Origin: an uncultured candidate division WPS-2 bacterium
GTDB lineage: Bacteria; Vulcanimicrobiota; Vulcanimicrobiia; Vulcanimicrobiales; Vulcanimicrobiaceae
Length of the DNA: 16,242 bases
Assembly: GCA_937927945.1 (NCBI GenBank)
Contig: CALEYW010000051.1
Coordinates: forward strand, 1 to 16,242
Reading direction: 5' to 3'
The position numbers and the translations under genes are program-made. The notes beneath the pieces are model-generated. The model was not told the DNA's origin and did not search any database. It worked only from the letters and a program-made list of their open reading frames with translations. Below, piece after piece: positions 5,561 to 10,511 of this stretch (its first letter is position 1; each line of letters begins with the position of its first letter).

Positions 5561-6199
5561 ATGAACGCCGCTGCACCGCACTCCGACGCCGAGATCCTCG
5601 GCCTCGCAAAGACCGTCAACAACGTCGCGCTGCGCGTCGCCGGCAGCATCGGTGACGGCTTCCCGATCGCCGACGCGCGCCAAGCTGCCTGGGAAGGCGC
5701 GATCCGCGCCGTCCACTCGTACGACCCATCGCGCGGGGCGGCACTCGCAACCTACGCGTACCGGTGCGCCATGAACAGCGCGCTCACCGAAGCTCGCCGC
5801 TTCGTCGGCTGCCAGTCGCGCACGTTCACCACGCTCGGCACCGCCGACGCGTTCCGCGATTCGTACGTCGCAGAGCACGGATGCGAGCCGAGCGATGAAA
5901 CGATCGACGCCGCGGTACCCGGCTACCTCTGCGCGGCCGCCGCGATGAACGTCGGCGAGTTCAACGACGCGATCGCGCCGCCCACGCCATCGCCGACGCC
6001 GGAGGATCTCGCCGTCAACAAGATCACCGTTGACGCCGCACTCGCACCGCTCGACCCGCGCCGCCGCCGCGTGCTGATTTCGCGCGCGGTGCTCGAGCAG
6101 ACCTACGACGAGATCGCAACGCCGCTCGGCATCGCACGTGAACGCGCGCGGCAGCTGTTCGTGCGCGCGAGCGCGATCGCGATGGCGGCTACCGCCTAG
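5561..6199 (+). CDS. RNA polymerase sigma-70 family factor, 212 aa
   Basis: Directs RNA polymerase core to specific promoters. Region 2 is visible at about residues 36-82: ARQAAWEGAIRAVHSYDPSRGAALATYAYRCAMNSALTEARR matches the core-binding and -10 recognition pattern (EG, A...YDP.RG..F.TYA). Region 4 lies at about 158-208, with LDPRRRRVLISR then an HTH, TYDEIATPLGIARERARQLFVRASAIAM, like EIA..LGIS.ERVRQ. The linker (about 85-157) is long and partly Pro-rich and lacks a clear region 3. It is smaller than housekeeping factors and has no region 1.1. The ATG follows AGAGG, buried in a hairpin. It is preceded by terminator and leader element and followed by a terminator, so it is probably monocistronic. 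It may transcribe genes of this element, but its promoters are unknown. Confidence 0.88.
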   Translation: MNAAAPHSDAEILGLAKTVNNVALRVAGSIGDGFPIADARQAAWEGAIRAVHSYDPSRGAALATYAYRCAMNSALTEARRFVGCQSRTFTTLGTADAFRDSYVAEHGCEPSDETIDAAVPGYLCAAAAMNVGEFNDAIAPPTPSPTPEDLAVNKITVDAALAPLDPRRRRVLISRAVLEQTYDEIATPLGIARERARQLFVRASAIAMAATA

Positions 6200-6224
6200 C
6201 GCGCACCGCCGACTCCCCCGTCCC

Positions 6225-6256
6225 GCCTCGGCCTGACCCGCCGGGGCTTCCTTTTT
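6225..6256 (+). terminator. Intrinsic terminator after the sigma factor
   Basis: GCCTCGGC (6225-6232) pairs with GCCGGGGC (6240-6247), with one G-U, around a 7-nt loop, and is followed by TTCCTTTTT. It is a textbook rho-independent terminator 25 nt after the sigma-factor stop. Confidence 0.88.
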
Positions 6257-6278
6257 CTCGCCCGCGCCGCGCGGCGAG
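6257..6278 (+). promoter_or_regulatory. GC hairpin in the protease leader
   Basis: CTCGCC (6257-6262) pairs with GGCGAG (6273-6278) around a GC-only loop. It directly follows the terminator T-run and ends 33 nt before the protease start. It is not similar in sequence to the leader elements but takes the same place. Confidence 0.3.
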
Positions 6279-6311
6279 CAGCACTCTCCTACCCCTTCGA
6301 GGTGTCCCACC

Positions 6312-6953
6312 ATGTTCCGAGTCCTCATCGGCGCGCTCGTCATCGCGCTCGGCGCTCCGTTTCCCGCGCTCGCCGGCGACACGACGCTCACGACGCAACC
6401 GCAGACGGTTCTCGTCGGCGCGCAGCTGGGCCCCAACCTCTTCCACGTCGGCGCAGGCGTGATCATCCGCGCCAGCGGCTCGCTCACGATCGTCACCGCC
6501 GCGCACGTCGTACGCGATGCGAAGTCGATCACGATTCAGACGGCCGCCGGCACGCATCTCGACGTCGTCGGATCGACCGTCTTCGTCCCCGGGCACGACC
6601 TCGCGCTCGTGCGCACGACTCTGCCCGAGGACGGGTTGCACGTCGCGACGCCGGACGACCAAGTCGCCGACAACGCTCCGCTGTACGTGTGGGGCCACCC
6701 GCACAGCAAGCCGTTTGTGCTCTCCGAGGCGCACTTCCTCACGGAGAACATCAAGAACGCTCCGGGGCTGTTCGCGATCACCTGTCCGACCTGCGCCGTC
6801 GGCGACTCGGGCGGCGGCGTCTTCGACCAGCGCGGCCACCTGCTCGGCATCGTCTCGAAATCGGCCGAGGACGTGGGATCGATCACCGGCATCGTCGTCG
6901 CTGAGCCCATCGGCCCAGCGCTCACGGCCGCCGGCATCGCGCTGAACCACTAA
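6312..6953 (+). CDS. Secreted trypsin-like serine protease, 213 aa
   Basis: Residues 1-21 are a Sec signal peptide (MFRVLIGALVIALGAPFPALA, cleavage likely after the second ALA-type motif), so the mature enzyme is periplasmic or extracellular. The S1 catalytic triad is visible: His65 in TAAHVV, Asp96 in GHDLALV and Ser166 in GDSGGGVF. There is a CPTC pair (Cys158, Cys161) just before the active-site serine. Length is about that of a bare chymotrypsin-like domain, and there is no PDZ domain as in HtrA/Deg proteins. The ATG has GAGG 10 nt upstream. It is flanked by terminators, so monocistronic. Substrate unknown; a role in the cell envelope or in processing a transfer component is speculation. 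Confidence 0.9.
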   Translation: MFRVLIGALVIALGAPFPALAGDTTLTTQPQTVLVGAQLGPNLFHVGAGVIIRASGSLTIVTAAHVVRDAKSITIQTAAGTHLDVVGSTVFVPGHDLALVRTTLPEDGLHVATPDDQVADNAPLYVWGHPHSKPFVLSEAHFLTENIKNAPGLFAITCPTCAVGDSGGGVFDQRGHLLGIVSKSAEDVGSITGIVVAEPIGPALTAAGIALNH

Positions 6954-6959
6954 CGCATC

Positions 6960-6994
6960 GAGGGGGCTCCGCGCACGCGGTTGCCCTCTTCCTT
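6960..6994 (+). terminator. Intrinsic terminator after the protease
   Basis: GAGGG (6960-6964) pairs with CCCTC (6984-6988), with an inner CCGC/GCGG stem and a following TTCCTT. It begins 7 nt after the protease stop and ends right at leader element copy 4. Confidence 0.7.
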
Positions 6995-7074
6995 GCCACG
7001 CGGCTTCGGCGCTCGCGGGGACGAGGCGCCGGCGCACGCGCCGGGCGCCCCGCGCTCGCCTACGCCCGCGTGGC
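6995..7074 (+). ncRNA. Structured leader element, copy 4
   Basis: This copy has the longest outer stem: GCCACGCGG (6995-7003) pairs perfectly with CCGCGTGGC (7066-7074), 9 bp. The CGGCTTCGG sequence follows the 5' end, and a central hairpin GCGCCGGCG/CGCCGGGCGC folds around CACG with one bulge. The extra outer pair relative to copies 2 and 3 changes both strands together, which supports an RNA stem. It lies 40 nt before the next start. Confidence 0.65.
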
Positions 7075-7096
7075 GTCAGCGCGTCAACGAACCTCG

Positions 7097-7107
7097 CTCC
7101 CTCGGAG
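7097..7107 (+). promoter_or_regulatory. Mini-hairpin covering the Shine-Dalgarno
   Basis: CTCC (7097-7100) pairs with GGAG (7104-7107), the ribosome binding site of the gene at 7115, around CTC. It is the weakest of the four, but it is in the equivalent place and again contains CGCTCCC. Confidence 0.35.
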
Positions 7108-7114
7108 ATCCGCG

Positions 7115-7384
7115 ATGACATTCACCGCCTACGTCTGCGTCATGCCCACGAAGCCGCACGAGGCCATCGGCCCGAACAAGCGCCGCTACCCGAAAGTCCA
7201 CGACGAGCTTTTCCTCGAGCGCGAAGACGCGGTCGAATGGGCGTACTTCCAGAACGCGGACGAGCCGGCGCCCGACGCCGTGGCCTGGATCGTCGTTCCG
7301 ATCGAGGTCCCCGCGCTGCGCAACTACGCCGGCGACACGCCATTCGTGCCTGCCGACGCAGCCGCGGAACCGACGCCGGCCTAG
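7115..7384 (+). CDS. Hypothetical protein, 89 aa
   Basis: Unrecognised. It begins with a strand-like TFTAYVCVMPTKPHEAIGPNKRRYPKVHDELFLEREDAVEWAYFQ and continues with AWIVVPIEVPALRNYAGDTPFVPADA, ending in an Ala/Pro tail. The pattern suggests a small alpha/beta fold. The ATG follows CGGAG by about 7 nt. It is the first gene of a five-gene run (7115-8542) downstream of leader element copy 4, with the next start 1 nt after its stop. Confidence 0.72.
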   Translation: MTFTAYVCVMPTKPHEAIGPNKRRYPKVHDELFLEREDAVEWAYFQNADEPAPDAVAWIVVPIEVPALRNYAGDTPFVPADAAAEPTPA

Positions 7385-7385
7385 C

Positions 7386-7511
7386 GTGCCGCTCGGTCCC
7401 GCTCCAGCGGAGCTCGCCGCCGCGCAACCCGTCTTCGACGGCGTTGCGATCGCTCTAGGCGTCCTCATCGTGCTCGCGCTCGTCGCGTGCGCGTGGCGCC
7501 TGCTGCGCTGA
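7386..7511 (+). CDS. 41-aa single-span membrane protein
   Basis: This small frame starts with GTG one base after the previous stop and ends with TGA at 7509-7511. The translation has a 17-residue polar/Ala-rich N-terminus, then a continuous hydrophobic segment (GVAIALGVLIVLALVACAW, about residues 19-37) and a short basic C-terminus RLLR, a typical single membrane span with the C-terminus in the cytoplasm. It fills exactly the gap between two neighbouring genes. LVAC resembles a lipobox but only seven residues follow, so a lipoprotein is unlikely. A small holin-like or complex-associated peptide is possible. No function assigned. Confidence 0.6.
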   Translation: MPLGPAPAELAAAQPVFDGVAIALGVLIVLALVACAWRLLR

Positions 7512-7551
7512 CCTTCCCCGCTCCACCGCCACCGCTCCCGGAGGGCTCGTC

Positions 7552-7980
7552 ATGCCGCACCTCGGCCGACTCATCCACCGCTTCGTCATCCGTCCCGCTA
7601 CGCTGTTCGTCACGCGCGCACTCGACGCGCGCCGCAACCCGCAGCGCCCGCCGATGCTCGCCGTCGCCTTCCCGTGCGACGAAGGCCGCACGCACTACTC
7701 GACCGACGTCACGTACGCGGCGATGATCGCGCTTGCGGAGGGCCGGCCGATCCTTCCGCTCGTCACCGTCTCGCCGTTGCACTGGCACCGCGAGACATAC
7801 GCCGTCCCCGCGTCCGCATGGCGGCCGTGGCGAACGCTCGCCACCGGCGACTTCCTCGAACGCCTCCAGCGCGCGGGCGGACGCATCGGCACCTACCACA
7901 CGAGCGGCGTCGCCGCCCTCGTGCGTCAGGGCTACATGGAGACCGAAGCGCACGTGCTCGTCGGCGCCGCGACGCGCTGA
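7552..7980 (+). CDS. Hypothetical protein, 142 aa
   Basis: Unrecognised. The N-terminus (MPHLGRLIHRFVIRPATLFVTRALDARRN) is amphipathic and basic and could lie on a membrane or bind nucleic acid. The rest is alpha/beta-like, with AVAFPCDEGRTHYSTDVTYAAMIALAEGRPILPLVTVSPLHWHRE and GDFLERLQRAGGRIGTYHTSGVAALVRQGYMETEAHVLVG. The His-rich HWHRE and YHTS segments show no known metal motif. The ATG has a strong GGAGG upstream. Its stop overlaps the next start (TGATG). Confidence 0.75.
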   Translation: MPHLGRLIHRFVIRPATLFVTRALDARRNPQRPPMLAVAFPCDEGRTHYSTDVTYAAMIALAEGRPILPLVTVSPLHWHRETYAVPASAWRPWRTLATGDFLERLQRAGGRIGTYHTSGVAALVRQGYMETEAHVLVGAATR

Positions 7981-8219
7981 TGGCTGCGCTCGACGCCGTC
8001 ACCACGTTCGCCGCAGCACGCGACCTCACGGCGACGGTCACGATCGTCGTCAACGCTGTGGACGTCGACGGCGTCGCGATCGCGGCGGTCCCGAAGTTCG
8101 GGCCGCCGCAGCCGCCCGTCGTCGGCTCCGCCGTCGAGTGCGGCGCCTTCGACGACGCCCTCGCCGAAGCGCTCGACAACCTCAGAGCGCACCTGGACGC
8201 AGCGCCCGAAAGCGCCTGA
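7980..8219 (+). CDS. Hypothetical protein, 79 aa
   Basis: Unrecognised. The start overlaps the upstream stop as TGATG, so it is probably translated by reinitiation. The middle is strand-rich (LTATVTIVVNAVDVDGVAIAAVPKFG) and the C-terminus is an acidic helix (FDDALAEALDNLRAHLDAAP). It is followed after 2 nt by the next gene. Confidence 0.65.
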   Translation: MAALDAVTTFAAARDLTATVTIVVNAVDVDGVAIAAVPKFGPPQPPVVGSAVECGAFDDALAEALDNLRAHLDAAPESA

Positions 8220-8221
8220 CG

Positions 8222-8542
8222 ATGCCGCTGCTCGACGCGGCCTTCGCCGCCGTCCAGGCGCTCGCGCAGCACCGCCCCGCCTTCACCTCCGACGACGCCT
8301 GGGCGGCGCTCACGCGCGATGATGGCGACGACGCGGACGCCCGCGCAATCGCCAACGCATTCATCCGCGCCGAGCGTCGCGGACTCGTGCGCAACAGCCG
8401 CGTCGGAGCCTACCTCCGCGGGAAGCAAGCTCACCGACGCTGGCTGACCATCTGGCTCTCGACCGCTCTCGCCGCGTCGCCCGAGGATGCCGCCGTCTAC
8501 GCCCGCGACTGCGTCGCAGCCGAAGACGCCGCCTGCCTCTGA
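8222..8542 (+). CDS. Predicted winged-helix-like protein, 106 aa
   Basis: The sequence PAFTSDDAWAALTRDDG...ARAIANAFIRAERRGLVRNSRVGAYLRGKQAHRRWLTIWLS follows the pattern of small phage and plasmid winged-helix proteins (F.sDDvw..L, then a helix, G-L-hydrophobic, then R...H....W). That makes nucleic-acid binding plausible, as inference from the pattern only. It starts 2 nt after the previous stop. Its last 46 bases overlap the 3' end of the minus-strand traM-like gene, so the two units converge with no terminator between them. Confidence 0.7.
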   Translation: MPLLDAAFAAVQALAQHRPAFTSDDAWAALTRDDGDDADARAIANAFIRAERRGLVRNSRVGAYLRGKQAHRRWLTIWLSTALAASPEDAAVYARDCVAAEDAACL

Positions 8543-9159
8543 ACCGGCACCACCGCCGCGTGCCGCGCCGGCGGACGCCAGCCGTCGTAGGTGCGCTTCG
8601 TCAGGAACGCTCCGATGAGTACGCCTACGACGAGGATGACCGCGAACACAACGAAGGTCCGGGGCGCGAGCCCGCCTCCGCCCCCGCGCACATGCGCCGG
8701 GCCGCCTTCGGGGCCCGAGCCGCCCACCGCGATGCCGCGCGCATCCGCCGCTAGGCGCTCTCGCTCGAGTTCGTTCGCCGCACCCTTCAACGCGCGCACC
8801 TCGTCCATGATGGCCGTCGACCGTAGGGACGCAGCGGCCGTGTACTCACCCTGCGCGAGCTCCCGCGCCATCGTGCGCACCTCGCTGTGCATCTCATCGA
8901 CCGCCTTCGTCATGCCCTCGGCGATCTTGAGGTCCGCGTCCTGGAGGAAGCGCGCGAAGACCCCTTCGAGCTTCTCGCGCTCGGACGCGATGAGCTTCGG
9001 GATCTCGGCCAACGAGACCACGAAGCTCGCGTTGGCCGCGGCCAAGAGCAGCTCGGGATCGTCCGGGTTCAGATCGAGGGCGTTGACCGTCTCCATGAAG
9101 ATCATCGCGCGCTCCGGACCCAACGCCGTCTTGATCCGCTCGATGTAGTTCTTGCTCAC
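8497..9159 (-). CDS. traM: TraM-like conjugal transfer protein with coiled coil and C-terminal membrane span
   Basis: Third gene of a traK-traL-traM-like operon. An N-terminal segment with NPDDPELLLAAANASF resembles the DDPI.vLqTiN sequence typical of TraM proteins of IncP-type systems. A long helical, heptad-like region (about 55-140) is probably a coiled coil. A Gly-rich linker (about 143-165) leads to a membrane span (TFVVFAVILVVGVLIGAFLT, about 168-187) and a basic tail. At 220 residues it is longer than RP4 TraM (about 145). The GTG start at 9159 overlaps the upstream TGA as GTGA, indicating coupling; the longer frame upstream lies inside the ATPase gene. Expected to help couple the relaxosome to the envelope; the exact role of TraM is poorly known. 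Assignment by motif and gene order. Confidence 0.72.
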   Translation of the reverse strand: MSKNYIERIKTALGPERAMIFMETVNALDLNPDDPELLLAAANASFVVSLAEIPKLIASEREKLEGVFARFLQDADLKIAEGMTKAVDEMHSEVRTMARELAQGEYTAAASLRSTAIMDEVRALKGAANELERERLAADARGIAVGGSGPEGGPAHVRGGGGGLAPRTFVVFAVILVVGVLIGAFLTKRTYDGWRPPARHAAVVPVQRQAASSAATQSRA

Positions 9160-9929
9160 AACACACCGGCCGCTTCGAGGTCCGTCGCTAGGCCCGCCAG
9201 CATCTCGCGCACCCACTTGCGATCGCCACGGTGCCGAGCACTCTCCGAACGGAGCGCATCGCCGAACGACAGCGAGTGCTCGTCCAAGTACAGGTACGTC
9301 TGCCACCGGATCGGCGGCATCGTCATTTCGCGCCCGCCGGCTGCGAGCAGCCGTTCACGCGCGACCCCGTACTCCGGGTGCTCATCATCGCCCGCGTACT
9401 GATAGAACGCGTGCGACGGAAAGTGTCCGGGATTCTTCACGACGATGAGCCCTTGCGCGGAGCCGAGGTGCTCGATCAAACGCAGCACTTCGAGCGCACA
9501 ATTCTGCAGCGGCGTGATGACCAGGAGCACCAACACTTCCCAGCCCTCCTCGCGGTACATTTCAACGAGCCCGCGAAGGCCGCCGGGAACCACGTCTGCG
9601 AGCACATCGAGCGTGCCGCCCGGCATGTCGAGCACGACTAAATCCGCGCCCTCACCGTCAAGACGACTGACGGCCTCTTTGTCGCGTAGATCGCGGACGT
9701 TGAAGTACCCGACTCCCTGCAACGGGTTCTGGTCGGGTAAGACCGCTCCGCCGTCCGCCTTCGTCCCGTAGTGCTTGAGGAGTTGTCCGACTCCGCCGTC
9801 AGCGTCGTACGCTGCGACTTTGCCGCCGCGCGTGCGAGCGATCTCGACGACGCCGCGCATGACGGTCGTCTTCCCGACGCCGCCCTTTTGCGAGACGGTC
9901 ATCACGAGCCGTTTACGATGCGTACTCAT
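9156..9929 (-). CDS. traL: ParA/MinD-family ATPase, TraL-like
   Basis: A 257-residue P-loop ATPase with the deviant Walker A QKGGVGKTT at residues 14-22. The A' motif DADGG lies at 42-46 and Walker B LVVLDMPGG at 97-105. VITPLQNCALEVLRLIEHLG and VVKNPGHF fit the switch and adenine-binding parts of the fold. Length is close to RP4 TraL (about 241). It sits between traK-like and traM-like genes, as in RP4, and both junctions are 4-base overlaps (ATGA upstream, GTGA downstream). The start is the ATG at 9929; the frame continues upstream in low-complexity sequence belonging to the previous gene. There is no ParB partner nearby, so a transfer role is more likely than partition, though partition cannot be excluded. 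Confidence 0.85.
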   Translation of the reverse strand: MSTHRKRLVMTVSQKGGVGKTTVMRGVVEIARTRGGKVAAYDADGGVGQLLKHYGTKADGGAVLPDQNPLQGVGYFNVRDLRDKEAVSRLDGEGADLVVLDMPGGTLDVLADVVPGGLRGLVEMYREEGWEVLVLLVITPLQNCALEVLRLIEHLGSAQGLIVVKNPGHFPSHAFYQYAGDDEHPEYGVARERLLAAGGREMTMPPIRWQTYLYLDEHSLSFGDALRSESARHRGDRKWVREMLAGLATDLEAAGVL

Positions 9930-10405
9930 CGACGTAGCGCCTCCCCACCAGCAAGACCTGCGTGCGTACCACCAGCGCCTCCGGCGCCTCCACCTTTCGC
10001 ACCCGAACCGCCGTCGGGTGCTCGACGTGGAGCGCCGCCGCCGCCGGACCCATTTGTTGAGCCCGCACGAGCCTTTCCGTGCTCCTTCGTCCACGCGCTG
10101 TCCGCAAGACGAATCTGACGCTCCGTTACGCCGAGATTCATCGCGACGATCGTCTTCACGATGTCGTCCTGTTTGTAGCCGAGCTCGCGCAGCTTGTTCA
10201 CAAAGCGCGGCAGGTACTCACTCGCGATGTTCTCTTTGGCCGCTTTGGGCTGTAACTGATCTAGCTCTGTGAGCGCCTTATCAAACGCCTCGCGCCCGGC
10301 TAGTTGCGGCCTCGACGTACGACGACGACGAGGCGATGCACCCGCTGTCCTGGTCATTCCCTGGGATACCTCCATGACGGTGTCCCGCAGGATTGCAAGG
10401 AACAC
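9926..10405 (-). CDS. traK: TraK-like oriT-binding accessory protein
   Basis: A small protein of 159 residues with a basic N-terminus (RRRRTSRPQ) and a central helical unit (IASEYLPRFVNKLRELGYKQDDIVKTIVAMNLGVTERQIRLADSAW, about 60-105) that has the G-[YF]-x3-hydrophobic...hydrophobic-S/T pattern of TraK. The C-terminus is disordered and Gly/Ala-rich, like the low-complexity tail of RP4 TraK (134 aa). The 10405 start is preferred because AGGAGGG stands 9 nt upstream. ATG at 10357 (GGAGG 11 nt upstream) is an alternative that would leave the predicted nick in the leader rather than in the coding region. It overlaps traL-like by ATGA. TraK proteins bind and bend oriT DNA. First gene of the minus-strand operon, diverging from the relaxase. 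Confidence 0.72.
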   Translation of the reverse strand: MFLAILRDTVMEVSQGMTRTAGASPRRRRTSRPQLAGREAFDKALTELDQLQPKAAKENIASEYLPRFVNKLRELGYKQDDIVKTIVAMNLGVTERQIRLADSAWTKEHGKARAGSTNGSGGGGAPRRAPDGGSGAKGGGAGGAGGTHAGLAGGEALRR

Positions 10406-10442
10406 ATCTCGGAACCCTCCTGAGTGTATACTGTTCTTGCAA
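10387..10442 (-). other. oriT: Candidate origin of transfer (oriT) with IncP-like nic
   Basis: TTGCAAGGAACA (10393-10404) is repeated inverted as TGTTCTTGCAA (10432-10442), with one missing base. Read on the minus strand, the second arm runs straight into ATCCTG|C, the core of the IncP nic consensus YATCCTG|Y (only the first Y fails, being A). The predicted nick lies between 10388 and 10387 on the minus strand. Between the arms are the palindrome GTATAC and the traK-like ribosome binding site. It lies between traK-like and relaxase genes, as oriT does in RP4. Motif match and context, not tested. Confidence 0.65.
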
Positions 10443-10511
10443 GTTGACCCCCTTCACGAAGCGCTGTCGTTTGCACACGACTCCCGCTCAAGCCCCTAAC
10501 CAAGAGGTGCC

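Noticed and set aside
7386..7511. Lipoprotein signal (LVAC) in the 41-residue protein
   Set aside because: Only seven residues follow the cysteine and the segment is better explained as a membrane span.
9156..9929. Partition ParA
   Set aside because: No ParB gene or parS-like repeats lie next to it, whereas both neighbours and the overlaps match the traKLM layout. Kept only as a less likely alternative.
10444..10472. Relaxase promoter with TTGACC as -35
   Set aside because: The hexamer 17 bp downstream (TCGTTT) is a poor -10, so I do not call a promoter; TATACT at 10428-10433 is a better -10 but lacks a -35.
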